A stretch of 64,000 nt of DNA from AP-15 sp963737145. Lineage in GTDB: Bacteria; Pseudomonadota; Alphaproteobacteria; ATCC43930; CGMCC-115725. The DNA is taken from the NCBI GenBank assembly GCA_963737145.1, contig CAVTRO010000004.1, positions 62,001 to 126,000 on the forward strand, read 5' to 3'. The position numbers were made by a program, and so were the translations under genes. Positions within the stretch are counted from its first letter, which is position 1. Each line of letters begins with the position of its first letter. This document shows positions 53,088 through 63,018 of the stretch, in pieces. The notes under the pieces are model-generated. The model ran no database searches. It worked only from the letters and a program-made list of their open reading frames with translations, and had not been told where the DNA came from.

Positions 53088-54179
53088 TCACCGAGTGGCT
53101 GCCGCCGGCGCGAGCGTTCCCATGAAGCTGGTCAGATAGGGCTTCCACAGCGCGGCGTAATAATGAGTGAAATGCCCGTGCGTTTTGCCGCTGTACGGGA
53201 TCAGCACATAGCGGCCTTTCTTGATCTCCTTCATCGCGCGCTCGACGGTGCCTAGCTCGGGCGGGTTGGCGACGTCCTCCACGGTGTTGATCAGCAGCAC
53301 CTTGGCGTTGATCTTGGGAAGGTCGGGTTCGGGGCTGTAGTCCTCGATCGATTCTATTGCCCACAAAGAATTGTTGGCGTCGCCCTTTGCGATCCGCGCC
53401 ACCCGCTCATCATAAAGCCGGTCCGCGGCCGCGCGGGTCGGCGCCAATTCCTGAATGCGCGCGGCGCTCTCGGGCATGAACGATCCCGCTGCGGCGCTGT
53501 AGATGTAGTGGGTCGGGTTTTTGTCATAATTACCGCCGTTCCAATCGGGGTCATGGCGGATCGCCTCGGCGGCGGCGCGGCGCATGATCCAATTGCGCCC
53601 GCTGATCTCGACCGGCTGACAGGAGAGGCCGACGATCCCGTCCATCAATTCGGGATACATCTCGGCCCACAAGATACTGTGCATGCAACCGAGCGAACTG
53701 CCGACAACAAGACGCAAATGCGCGACCTTCAGCCCCTCGGTGACCATCCGGTGCACGCTGTCGACCATGTCGTGGTAACGGTAATGCGGGAAATTGCCCT
53801 TGAGCCCGTCAGAAGGCTTGCTGGAGCCACCACGGCCGAGCGCGTCGGGGATAATGATGAAATATCGGCCAGCATCCAGCGGCTGCCCTTCCTTGAACAG
53901 CTCGTCCGCCAAGCTTGGCCGAAGCCAGTTTGCGCCGGTGCCGGTATTGCCCTGCAGCAGCAATGCGCCGTTGACGATCGCGCCGGCGGCATTGCGCTGT
54001 GCAGAACCAAGAGTGCGGTAGTGCAATTTCAGCTGAGGGAGGGTCTCGCCGTCGGCAAATTTGTAATCGGTGATGGTGAAGTCGCCCTCCCGGTAGTTTG
54101 GCCAGCTCGTGCTTTGGGTCTGGGCCAGCGCGGGTGCGATGCTCACAACGGCGGCGGCTGCGAGGGCGCGAATTAGCAT
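53088..54179 (-). CDS. Exported alpha/beta hydrolase, homoserine O-acetyltransferase (MetX) fold
   Basis: A signal peptide (LIRALAAAAVVSIAPALAQ) precedes an alpha/beta hydrolase domain: LPQLKLHYRTLGS, LLLQGNTGTGANWL, YFIIIPDALGRGGSSKP, the nucleophile serine in LVVGSSLGCMHSILWAEMYP and late catalytic His in GKTHGHFTHY. MetX-related segments are clear, but the exported location argues against methionine synthesis. The gene stops three bases from the convergent purM-like stop. Its substrate is unknown; an esterase role is plausible. Confidence 0.83.
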   Translation of the reverse strand: MLIRALAAAAVVSIAPALAQTQSTSWPNYREGDFTITDYKFADGETLPQLKLHYRTLGSAQRNAAGAIVNGALLLQGNTGTGANWLRPSLADELFKEGQPLDAGRYFIIIPDALGRGGSSKPSDGLKGNFPHYRYHDMVDSVHRMVTEGLKVAHLRLVVGSSLGCMHSILWAEMYPELMDGIVGLSCQPVEISGRNWIMRRAAAEAIRHDPDWNGGNYDKNPTHYIYSAAAGSFMPESAARIQELAPTRAAADRLYDERVARIAKGDANNSLWAIESIEDYSPEPDLPKINAKVLLINTVEDVANPPELGTVERAMKEIKKGRYVLIPYSGKTHGHFTHYYAALWKPYLTSFMGTLAPAAATR

Positions 54180-54198
54180 TACAGCGTTACTCCGGTGA

Positions 54199-54408
54199 TC
54201 ACCTTGGTGAGATGACCGGTGGGCGCGCGCGGGCGCCGTAGGCGGCGAACGCCATCATTCCCACCCCGATCGCTATCGGAGCTAAAATCCATGTCTTTCG
54301 AAGAGCGGGGCACAGGGACGCGATCACGCCGCCGGTAGTAACAAGGATTCCGCCGGCGCCGATGAAATCCAAGTGATCCCATTCTTCGATCAGCCCGCCA
54401 ACCGGCAT
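54199..54408 (-). CDS. Small two-helix membrane protein
   Basis: ATG 54408 has a good ribosome site (GGAGGG, seven bases upstream) and gives 69 residues: MPVGGLIEEWDHLDFIGAGG with helix LVTTGGVIASL and WILAPIAIGVGMMAFAAYG. The open frame extends upstream to 54504 without a family match. It lies 20 bp upstream of the hydrolase gene on the same strand, so the two may be one operon. No function is known to me. Confidence 0.6.
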   Translation of the reverse strand: MPVGGLIEEWDHLDFIGAGGILVTTGGVIASLCPALRKTWILAPIAIGVGMMAFAAYGARARPPVISPR

Positions 54409-54595
54409 TATGTCCCTCCGTGAAATGAGCGGCGCCACTATGATCGGCGGCGCCGGTCTAGGCAATCCGCGAGAGCCGGCCGCTCGACGGATGAGGATTG
54501 CCATTGTTCAGGATTTGGTGACCTTATCCGGATGATTTTGAAGCCTCCCCGGCTCAGCCGACCGGCGGCATCATGGTGCGGAGGAGAATCTCTTG

Positions 54596-55144
54596 ATGGT
54601 AGCGCTCCCTTTGAAGTTCGGCGCGGCGGTTGTGGCAGCGCTCACGGTGAGCAGTGCGGCGCTGGCGCAGTCGTATTATGACGATCAGGCGTGCCGGCAA
54701 TTCGCCGACGCGCAGGTCGCCCCGTTGCGCGACCAGGCCAATTCCCAGGCGGTCGGCAGCACGCTGCTTGGCGCCGGGCTCGGTGCGGCGCTCGGCGGCG
54801 CGGTTGGCGGCGGCCGGGGCGCCGGGATCGGGGCGGCCTCCGGGGCGATCGCCGGCACCGGCGTCGGTGTAGCCAATGCGCAGAATGCGGCGGGGTACCT
54901 GCAGCAGCAATACAATGCCTACTATGCGCAGTGCATGGCCTCCCGGAGGCCCCCGGCGCAGCCTTATGCCGCACCAGGGCAGGGTTATGCGCCGGCGCAG
55001 GGTTATGCACCGGCGCCGAGTTATGGACAGACGCCTGGTTATGGACCGGCCCCGGCGTATGCACCGGCCCCGGGCTATGGACAGGGCACGGGCTACGCCC
55101 CGCAGCCGAGCTATCCGCCACCGGGTTCCTACCCGCCTCGGTGA
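54596..55144 (+). CDS. Exported glycine-zipper protein with YAPA repeats
   Basis: A signal peptide ends near SSAALAQ. The mature part has QACRQFADAQVAPLRDQ, a glycine-zipper segment (LLGAGLGAALGGAVGGGRGAG) and a Tyr/Pro/Ala/Gly tail of repeats such as GYAPA. Glycine-zipper proteins often insert into membranes. ATG 54596 follows GGAGGAG; the TTG three bases earlier is less likely. The repeats are encoded by 15- to 24-bp near repeats (GGTTATGCGCCGGCGCAG type). Confidence 0.8.
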   Translation: MVALPLKFGAAVVAALTVSSAALAQSYYDDQACRQFADAQVAPLRDQANSQAVGSTLLGAGLGAALGGAVGGGRGAGIGAASGAIAGTGVGVANAQNAAGYLQQQYNAYYAQCMASRRPPAQPYAAPGQGYAPAQGYAPAPSYGQTPGYGPAPAYAPAPGYGQGTGYAPQPSYPPPGSYPPR

Positions 55145-55236
55145 CGAGTGCCGCTTACTCCTCCGGAGTGGGTCGAGCCCGCGAGGCACAACCCTGCGGC
55201 GCGCGCCGCCTGTACGCCGATCGCGGTGCTGAGAGC

Positions 55237-56169
55237 ATGATCGATCGAGACGATATTGCCCAAGCAGAGCGGCTGATCCGGCCCCATATCCGGCGGACCC
55301 CGGTGATCGAGACCGATGCGGCGGATTTCGCGATGGCCGCCGCCCCGCTGAGCTTCAAGCTCGAGCTTTTGCAGCATGCGGGCTCATTCAAGACCCGGGG
55401 CGCATTCACCAACCTGCTGACCCGAACAATCCCGCGGGCCGGCGTCGTCGCCGCCTCCGGCGGCAATCATGGGGCGGCGGTTGCCTACGCGTCATTGAAG
55501 CTCGGGATACCCGCAAGGATCTTTGTGCCGACAATCTCATCCCCCGCAAAAATCGAGAGGATCCGGGGCTACCGCGCCGAACTGGTCGTCACGGGCGACC
55601 GGTACGCCGACGCTCTCGCGGCGAGCGAGGTTTGGGCCGCGCGGTCAGGCGCGCTCCGGGTCCACGCCTTCGACCAGCGTGAAACGCTGTTGGGCCAAGG
55701 CACGATAGGGCTGGAGTTGGAGGAGCAGAGCCCCGGCATCGACACGCTCCTCGTCGCCGTTGGAGGCGGCGGGCTGATCGCCGGCATCGCGGCTTGGTTT
55801 GGCGGCCGGACCAGGGTGGTCGGCGTCGAGCCCGAAGCCTCCCCGACCTTGACGATGGCGCTCGAGGCGGGAGGACCGGTCGACGCCCCGGCCGGCGGGA
55901 TCGCGGCGGATTTGCTCGCACCGCGACGCATCGGCACGCTTGTGTACCCACTCGCGGCGCGCCTCGTGGACCACGTGGTCCTAGTTCCCGACGACGCAAT
56001 CAGCCGGGCGCAACAGGCCCTCTGGGAATTGCTGCGGGTGGTTGCCGAGCCCGGAGGGGCTGCCGCCTTTGCAGCGCTCATCTCGGGTCGTTATCAGCCC
56101 CGGCCGGACGAGCACATCGGGATCCTGGTGAGCGGCGGCAACACCGCTGCCGTCAATTTCGATAATTGA
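55237..56169 (+). CDS. Threonine/serine dehydratase family PLP enzyme
   Basis: Fold II PLP enzyme: LELLQHAGSFKTRGAFTNLL with the cofactor lysine, ASGGNHGAAVAYASLKLGIPARIFVP and AVGGGGLIAGIAAWF. The 310 residues lack a regulatory ACT domain, which is the catabolic or racemase-like form. It deaminates threonine or serine, or acts on a related hydroxy amino acid. ATG 55237 is the first in-frame start; the longer frame is read-through of the preceding gene. Its last codons overlap the convergent DUF2937-like gene by 17 bp. Confidence 0.88.
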   Translation: MIDRDDIAQAERLIRPHIRRTPVIETDAADFAMAAAPLSFKLELLQHAGSFKTRGAFTNLLTRTIPRAGVVAASGGNHGAAVAYASLKLGIPARIFVPTISSPAKIERIRGYRAELVVTGDRYADALAASEVWAARSGALRVHAFDQRETLLGQGTIGLELEEQSPGIDTLLVAVGGGGLIAGIAAWFGGRTRVVGVEPEASPTLTMALEAGGPVDAPAGGIAADLLAPRRIGTLVYPLAARLVDHVVLVPDDAISRAQQALWELLRVVAEPGGAAAFAALISGRYQPRPDEHIGILVSGGNTAAVNFDN

Positions 56170-56689
56170 GCCGCGGCAGGAGGGCGGCCGCGAGCAGCTC
56201 TCCTATAAGCGAGCCGAGGAACAGGCCGACGAGCCCATAAACGGCGGCGGCAAAGGACAGGTCGAGCTGCGGCGCAAAGCTGTCGAACACCGTCTCGGTT
56301 ATCTGACGGCGAGGACCTCCTTGGTCCGCCGCGATATCCTTGGCCGCGATGAACGGGCGCAACAGATCGGGGCTGCGTTCGATGCGCTCATAGGACGCCC
56401 GCAGGCCGCGCTGGCGGTCGAGCGCGGCGGCGAGCGTTTCCGCATTCGACGGTTCGACAGAGCGCAGCTGGGCGAGAAAGCGCCCCTCATCCTCGCCCGG
56501 CGCAATCCCATAGAAACGCTCTGCCGAGGCTTTGCGCTGCGCGATTTCCTCGTCGGAGCTGCGTACCAGCTGCAATAGAGCGGCCTGGTACTCGCGGGTG
56601 ACCGCCGGCGCTTGCATTGCCACCAACGCGAGCCCCAACGCCGCGGCAAGGCGGATCGAGTGAAGAAGCCAGCCCGTAAAGAACATCAC
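56153..56689 (-). CDS. DUF2937-like membrane protein
   Basis: The 178-residue protein has an N-terminal helix (LLHSIRLAAALGLALVAMQAPAV), a charged helical middle (TREYQAALLQLVRSSDEEI to QRGLRASYERIERS) and a C-terminal helix (FAAAVYGLVGLFLGSLIGELL). This plan fits the DUF2937 family; the assignment rests on pattern, not on firm motifs. Start ATG 56689. Function unknown. Confidence 0.55.
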   Translation of the reverse strand: MMFFTGWLLHSIRLAAALGLALVAMQAPAVTREYQAALLQLVRSSDEEIAQRKASAERFYGIAPGEDEGRFLAQLRSVEPSNAETLAAALDRQRGLRASYERIERSPDLLRPFIAAKDIAADQGGPRRQITETVFDSFAPQLDLSFAAAVYGLVGLFLGSLIGELLAAALLPRLNYRN

Positions 56690-56708
56690 GCCACCACGAC
56701 AGCGGCGG

Positions 56709-56978
56709 CTACCCGGGTCGTCTGGAGGTGCGCTGCGAGGCCTTCGATGCCGGTTTCGCCGCGCTCTGCCGCCCGCGTCCGGTTTTCGCCTTCAGACGAT
56801 CGATTTCTTTTGATGCTTCGGCCTTTGTCAGATCGGGTTCGACACTCTCATGGGCTTTCTCCGCAAGGGTGTGCAGATAGGATTCTTGGGCCCCGGTCAT
56901 CTCCTCGTCGCCGGTAACCCAATCATCCGGGTTCTTTATGCGGTTCGAGTTTTCGGGGGAGACCGTCTTGGCAGTCAT
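56709..56978 (-). CDS. DUF3072 family protein
   Basis: ATG 56978 (AGGGA eight bases upstream) gives 89 residues: NRIKNPDDWVTGDEEMTGAQ, then SYLHTLAEKAHESVEPDLTKAEASKEIDRL, the DUF3072 motif, and a basic tail (KTGRGRQSAAKPASK). The family is small, cytoplasmic and uncharacterised. It lies 20 bp upstream of the DUF2937-like gene in the same direction. Confidence 0.8.
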   Translation of the reverse strand: MTAKTVSPENSNRIKNPDDWVTGDEEMTGAQESYLHTLAEKAHESVEPDLTKAEASKEIDRLKAKTGRGRQSAAKPASKASQRTSRRPG

Positions 56979-57130
56979 AATCATGTTCCCTGATCGTTCT
57001 CTCGTGTAGGATAAGACGGCCGAGCGGCGCAGGAGTTCCATGGGCGAGACGGCAGGTCGAATTTCGTTGCAGCGCATCTCGCCCAGACGCAGAGTTGTGC
57101 CTAATGCCGGTTGACGGCGGGGAGGGAGCG

Positions 57131-58284
57131 ATGAGCCACGGACGGATGGCGCGGCGGCGCGTATTGGCGCTTGGCCTCGGCGGGATCGCTGGAGCGGGGC
57201 TCGGAGCGCACACCCTGATCGGAGGACGCAAGGCGATGGCTCAAGGCACACCCCCGGGCACACCGGAAACGGTCGTTTACGTATCGAATGCCGGCAGCAA
57301 GGAGGTGTTCGTCCTGGCGATGAACCGGGCGACGGGCGCTCTCGAACTGATCGAAAAAACCCCGGTTCCCGGCACCGACAAGCCATCGCCCGCCAGCCTA
57401 CCGATGGCGACCAGCCCGGATAGGCATTTCCTCTACGCGCAATTGCGCAGCGAGCCGTATCCGGTCTCGACCTTTGCCATCGACCGGACCACCGGCCGGC
57501 TCAGGCACCTGGCGGCCACCCCGCTGGTCGACCAAATGGCGTACATCAACACCGACCGCACCGGCAGATTTCTGCTCGCCGCCTCCTATGTCGGCGCCAA
57601 GCTGGCGATCTACCCGATCAACGCGCAGCACATCGTCGAGCCGAAAGCGACCCAGATTCTCGACACCAAGCCCAAGGCGCATTGCGTCGTCATCGACGCC
57701 GCCAACAACGTCTACGTCCCGGTGCTCGGCGGCGACATCGTGTTGGAGCTGAAATTCGATCCGGCAACCGGCACGGTATCGCCAAACGGGCCGGGCGGGA
57801 TCGCCACGAACGCGGGTGCCGGGCCGCGCCATCTGACCCTGCACCCCAACGGCAAATTCGCCTATCTGATCACCGAGACGACGGCGACGATCGGCACCTA
57901 TGCGGTCGACCCGGCCTCGGGGACCCTGAAGGAGCTGCAGTTCGTCGATACCAACGAATACAAGGAGCAGCCCGCCGCCTCGGACATCCATGTGACGCCG
58001 GACGGGAAGTTTCTCTACGGCGCCGAGCGCAAGACCAGCATGCTGATCGGCTACAGGATCGACCCCGACAAGGGCACTCTGACCCAGATCGGGCGCTTCC
58101 CGACCGAGAAGACGCCGCGCGGCTTCGCGATCGACCCGCGCGGCAAATTCCTGCTGTCGGTCGGCATGGATTCGGCCGGGATGACGGTCTACGGGATCGA
58201 CCAGGCGAGCGGCGAGCTGAAGCCGATCGGTCATTACGCGATGGGGACTAGCCGAACTGGATCGAGATCGTCGATCTGACGTAG
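57131..58284 (+). CDS. Lactonase-family beta-propeller protein with Tat signal (3'-end frameshift)
   Basis: ATG 57131 follows GGAGGGAG. A twin-arginine signal (MARRRVLALGLGGIAGAG) leads to a seven-bladed propeller of the YbhE/6-phosphogluconolactonase family: VVYVSNAGSKEVFVLAMN, LPMATSPDRHFLYAQLR, GPRHLTLHPNGKFAYLI and TEKTPRGFAIDPRGKFLLS. The given frame ends MGTSRTGSRSSI. One C missing at about 58252 explains this: with it, the end is SPNWIEIVDLT, the family ending, and the gene runs to 58284 with a length divisible by three. Confidence 0.87.
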
Positions 58285-58313
58285 CCCTTCTGCAGATCAA
58301 CAAGGATTGACCG

Positions 58314-59498
58314 ATGATCACAAAATTCGACAGCTCCTATTTCGGCACCGCCGACATGGAAAACCTCGGCTATGCCGGCACGCCGATCAACGCCCGCTGC
58401 TACTCGAAAGAAGAGCTGGCGAAGGCGATGCACAAGGCGGTGGCCTATGCCAAGTGCATGGACGAGCGCGGCTACGACACCTTCTGGATGGCCGAGCATC
58501 ATTTCCAGCCCGAAGGCACGGAACTGATCCCGAACCTCTTGATGATGGCGATGCATCTGTGCGGCGTCACGAAGACCATCAACATCGGCTGCGGCTTCAA
58601 CATCGTGCCGATGTGGCATCCGCTGCGCCTCGCCGAGGATTACGCGATGGCCGACATCCTGACCGGCGGCCGGGTGATCTTCGGCGTCGGGCGCGGCTAT
58701 CACACCCGCGAGGTCGAAACCTTCGGCAATCCGCTGATCGACCAGAACGCCAACCGCGAGATCTTCGAGGAAGGCGTCGAGGTCCTGTTCAAGGCGTTCG
58801 AGGGCAAGCCGTTCTCGCACAAGGGCAAGTACTACACGATCCCGCCAGAGGTGCCGTATCGCGGCTATACGCTGAAGGAGATCACCCTGGTGCCGGCGCC
58901 GGAGCGACTGCCGGTCGAATGCTGGCAGCCGATCCAGAGCGGGCTCCGAGCGCGCCTTCGAGTTCATGGCGAAATACGGCATCAGCGGCGTGATCGGCGG
59001 CGGCTCGGCCGAAGGCGGCGCGGTCGAGCGGCACATGCTCGGCTTCCAGGCGGCCTACGCGCGGCGCGGCGTCAAGCTCGAATTCGGCGAGCGCCTCGCG
59101 CTCGGCTACCAGTTCCACATCGCCGCCAGCCGCGAGCAGGCGATCCGCGAGGCCGCGCCGCATTACGAAGAGAACATGAAGATGTTCGGCGAATTGCGCC
59201 TGGTGCGGGCCTTGACCGACGAGCAGATCGCGGCGATGCGCGACCCCCGGCTCGCCGGCACCGTGAAATTGCCGACGATCGAGGACGCGGTGAAGGCCGG
59301 CGGCTTCCTCGCCGGCCGGCCGGAGGACATCATCGAGGCGCTGAAGGCGGTCGAGAAGCGCTACCCCGGCCTCGACCGGGTCATCTGCGCGACCCCCTCG
59401 GCACCCCGCTCGACGTCCAGCTCGAAGACCTCGACCGCTTCGCGAAGGAGGTGATCCCCGCCTTCCGCGACACCCGAACCGCCGCCGCCGCACAGTAG
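58314..59498 (+). CDS. LLM-class flavin-dependent oxidoreductase (two compensating frameshifts)
   Basis: A luciferase-like monooxygenase: YDTFWMAEHHFQPEGTE, NIGCGFNIVPMWHPLRLAEDYAMAD, GGRVIFGVGRGYHTREVETFG and CWQPIQSG in one frame, then RAFEFMAKYGISGVI to RVICATP in the next, and LGTPLDVQLEDLDRFAKEV back in the first. An extra G in GGG at 58941-58943 and a missing C in the C-run at 59393-59397 account for the shifts and cancel, so the total length of 395 codons is kept. It oxidises an organic substrate with FMNH2; the substrate is unknown. Confidence 0.85.
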   Translation: MITKFDSSYFGTADMENLGYAGTPINARCYSKEELAKAMHKAVAYAKCMDERGYDTFWMAEHHFQPEGTELIPNLLMMAMHLCGVTKTINIGCGFNIVPMWHPLRLAEDYAMADILTGGRVIFGVGRGYHTREVETFGNPLIDQNANREIFEEGVEVLFKAFEGKPFSHKGKYYTIPPEVPYRGYTLKEITLVPAPERLPVECWQPIQSGLRARLRVHGEIRHQRRDRRRLGRRRRGRAAHARLPGGLRAARRQARIRRAPRARLPVPHRRQPRAGDPRGRAALRREHEDVRRIAPGAGLDRRADRGDARPPARRHREIADDRGRGEGRRLPRRPAGGHHRGAEGGREALPRPRPGHLRDPLGTPLDVQLEDLDRFAKEVIPAFRDTRTAAAAQ

Positions 59499-59653
59499 GC
59501 CGCGCGGGTCAGCCGTTGGGCGCCCATACGGCGGCACGTCAGCGTCGCCTGCGGGTCGACCAGATACCGACACTCGACCGGTGCACACATCAGCAATTCT
59601 GCGAAAAACTCGTTAGCGACAAGCCAGGCAGCAAGCCGTACAGTGGAGCGGCA

Positions 59654-61162
59654 TTATCGCGATGGCACGATGGCGAAATCCGTACTTGACGTCAGCTCGC
59701 CCGTCGCAAAGGCAAGAGCCGCCGCGTTGACCAGCGACTGCGAGTGCGCCCGGGCCACTGCAGCGCGCGCCGTCGCCAGCCCCGTCTGCGCGGACGTGGC
59801 GTCGGTCAGTGTGCCGACGCCGTGCGCATAGGAATCGCTGGCGCTGTGGAAGGCGGCCGTCCGATGCGGTCTGCAGGGCGATGGCGGCATCGTATTGCTG
59901 TAGCCCCGTATCGACCTGGTCGTACGCAAGCGCCACCTCGCGCAAAGCCTGGTCGGTGCGCTCCTGCAGCACGGCCGTTGCCTCTTCGCGCTTCGACTGG
60001 GCGAGACTCAGCTTGTTCTGCAGCAGTCCGCCGGTGTAGAGCGGCCATTCGAACTTCAGCAACGCGGCGCCCTGCGGCTTGTTAACCGAGAAATAGGGCG
60101 AGTTGTCCACGTTGAGCCGGCCGAGATTGGCCTGCACGTTCGCGCTCAGCGAAACTTTCGGAGCCAGGGCGGAGCGTACGTCCGCGATTTCGGCATCCGT
60201 CGCGCGCAGCTTCGCCACGTCGGCGAGCAGGTCGGGCCGCCGCCGCAGCGCCTCGCTGAGCACGTCGTCGACAGTGCGTGCGGTGCGCGGCGGCAGCGGG
60301 CGCTCGGACGCGTCTGCCACGCGCAGCTTCGTGGTCGGCGGCAGGTCCATCGCCGCAAGCAGCGTGTACATCGCGTCGTGCTGAGCGGTGTTGGATTGCG
60401 CGAGATCGTACTGCGCCTGCGCCGTCGCACGGCGGGCGAGCTGCACGTCAACGATGGTATCGAGACCGCGGCCGAACAGCGCCTCGCCAGATTGCTGCAC
60501 CACCTGCGCATCGGCTAAGCCTTGGCGCGCCGCGCGTACTGCGGCATCGGCGCCGTCCAACGTGAAATATGCGCGGGCCACGTTGAGGATCAGCTGCTGA
60601 TGCGCGCCGTGAACGCCAAGTTTCCGGTGATCGAAAGCTGACCAGCTGCTTCGACCGCGGCTGCGCGGCCGCCGAAATCGAGCAGCAGATAGTTTACCGC
60701 GAGCTGCGGGATTACTTCCTGAGCGTTGAAGGTGATAAAGCCTTGCGGGACGAGATTGCTGGGGAACGGTGTCACGAAGTGCTCCAAGCCGGCGATCGCG
60801 CTCGCCGTCAGCGCCGGGAGATAGGCGGCGCGCGCGATGCCGACATTGATCGCCGCCTGCCGCGCCTGCCTCCCAGGCGACGCGTTTGCCGGGTTGCGGC
60901 GCTGGGCGATATCGATCAGCTCGACGAGCGAATAGACATGGTTGGTCGATGTCGGCGCGCGACGGCAACTGGACTGCCGTGTTCTCCGGCACCGTGAACC
61001 GCTTGGCCCTGGCGGCGGGTGCAGGGGCGGCCGACGCTTCTTGGAGGGCTCGAATTGCAATGGTGTGTCGGGCGAAGCCGGTGCCAAATCGCGCGTGTCG
61101 TTGCAGGCGCCGCGCAGCGCGCATCCGGCCAGGGCAATGCATCGGAACCTAGCCGGCGGCAT
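59654..61162 (-). pseudogene. TolC/NodT-type outer-membrane efflux lipoprotein (MdtP-like), four frame breaks
   Basis: Pieces in alternating frames reconstruct one protein. They are a lipoprotein-type N-terminus (MPPARFRCIALAGCALRGAC), FTVPENTAVQLPSRADID, HVYSLVELIDIAQRRNPA to SITGNLAFTA, HQQLILNVARAYFTLDGADA to YDAAIALQTASD, and FHSASDSYAHGVGTLTDA to the stop at 59654. Breaks lie near 61040, 60943, 60606 and 59856. Two are missing bases and two extra, so the overall length stays divisible by three (503 codons, normal for TolC proteins). The four breaks could be sequencing errors or decay. Neighbouring MdtO-like sequence makes an MdtOP-type efflux pair likely. Confidence 0.78.
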
Positions 61163-61187
61163 GCAATGTCCCCGACCGACGGCGCGA

Positions 61188-63000
61188 TTAGCGGCTGCGG
61201 TTGCGGACCCACCTCGTCGAGAATTTTGCGAATTTCCTGGTGCAGCAACTGGTACCATGTCGCGAGAGCGGTAAGGTGATCGCCGGGGCCGGATAGGGCC
61301 GGCGCTTTCGGTGGACCGGCTGATACCGCATCCGCTTCCTCGCCGCTGCGCGTCCATGACGCTGCCTGCCGAAACCATCCCGCCAGCACCTGGTTATGCG
61401 CCCAAATCGCGTCGGTCGCCTCCTCCGGGAGGTCGTGCCCGGCCCGAACGGTAAGCAGATCGAGGATTGACGACACCGGGATGAACAGCCGACCGACCTC
61501 CTCCACCACAGTCGCGTCGTTCGGCCGCCTCCCGACGGCGCGCCGCACCTCGCTTGTCTCGAACGGATCGTTGACCAGAACCGCGCGCGCCTGCGCGATC
61601 GCCTGCCCGAACGCCATGGCGGCCGCTGACCGAGCGGCGCGTGGAATCTCGCCATCGGTGCGGGCACCCAAACCCGCCAATATCGCCAATCGTTCTAATG
61701 CCGTGGCGAGGTTCGTGCGCACGACATTGGCCACACTCACCGGCCAAATCGCCGTGAATATCACGGAAGCAGGATGCCAATGGTGCGATCCCTCGCCGTA
61801 TACATGTCGATCGTCGGGCCATATCCCTGCAGCACGACCAGGTAGAAGGCGAGCGCAAGCTGCCAGCCGGCATAGGAGATCCGTTCGCTGCCATAGCCGA
61901 CCCAGGCGGCGAGCAATGTAACCGGTGCCAGCAGCAGGAACAGGTCGCCGAGATCGGTCATCTGCGGGATCAGCAGCAGGATCGCACCCAGGCCGAGCCC
62001 CGCGCCAAAAAGGCAGCCGACGAAACGCAATGTCGCTTTGTGCAGCGTGTCGCCGACAGTGCCAAGGGCGACGAAAAAATAGGTGATCACGCAGGTATGG
62101 ATGCCCGGCCAGTCGGTCATGCTCATGACGAAGTAGTAAATCATCACGGCCAAGGTGACCTTGAGGGCGAAACTGACGTACTCGGGGTTGCTAAACGCGT
62201 CGACCGCCAGCAGCCCTCGGGGCGCCTCCCCGGCGTCATGCGCTCCGGGCCTCGCGGCCGTCCCAGCGAGGGTTTCCCGGATTGCTCGCAGTGTACGCGA
62301 GATCGCATCGGCCAGCGGTCGGGCGGCGCCCGTGGCAGTGATCGTGACGGGTTCGCCGCTCGGAGCTTCGCCTCCTTGCAGCGCGCGTTCCGCCCAACGA
62401 CAGGCGCTCGACGCCGGGACCAAGAGATTGCGCTGGCCGCCCTCGACGCGCAGCCAGGAGAGTAGCAGGAGGCCGAGCCGGGCGATGTCGTCGATCAGCG
62501 AGGCGCCCCAGACGGGGCGGTCCTTGCCGCGCCGCCGGAAACCAGCGAGATCGTACAATTTGTGCAGCTGCGCTGTGCCCTCGAGGGCCTGGGCTTCGAG
62601 CTGGCGTTCCGCTCCGCCCTCGCCCGCACAAAAGCGGGCTGCCGTCGCCAACCGGTCGGTCAACGCACGGCGGAGAAGAAGCGCAGGGTCTCGCCCGGTC
62701 AGCAGGTTGGCGGCGATCAGCAGTGCGATGGGCAGGGCGACAGCCAGACTGAGCCAGAGGAGGAAACGCACCAGCGCTTCTTTCGGCGGGACGAAGAAGA
62801 TCTCCGGCAACTCGAACTCCGTCGCGTTGCCCGCAGTCGCGGGCTGCAACGCGAGGCCGAGCACCTGATCGCCCAAGGTCAGCCTGTAGGCGACAATGAA
62901 GCCCGGGACGAAGAATACCGGCCCCAGCGGCGAGACTTCGCGAGAGAAACATCGCGCCAAAGCTCACTATTGAAGCCGCCGCCAAGCGGGGAAGGTTCAC
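61188..63000 (-). pseudogene. FUSC-family inner-membrane efflux protein, MdtO-like, 5'-truncated and frameshifted
   Basis: Segments match E. coli MdtO in order: AASIVSFGAMFLSR, then FALVRFLLWLSLAVALPIALL-like KEALVRFLLWLSLAVALPIA, LLAVDAFSNPEYVSFALKVT, DWPGIHTCVITYFFVALGTVG, YGSERISYAGWQLALAFYLVV and DRTIGILL, followed in another frame by VIFTAIWPVSVANVVRTNLATAL. Breaks lie near 62940 and 61766. About 80-100 residues expected at the N-terminus are missing; upstream of 63000 is an unrelated rightward gene. The 3' end is uncertain: the frame runs into the TolC gene, while an adjacent frame stops at 61188. Confidence 0.75.
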
Positions 63001-63018
63001 GAGGCTCTCAGTGGCGAC

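Noticed and set aside
58966..59454. Separate 162-residue gene
   Set aside because: It is the middle part of the LLM oxidoreductase in a shifted frame, flanked by compensating one-base changes.
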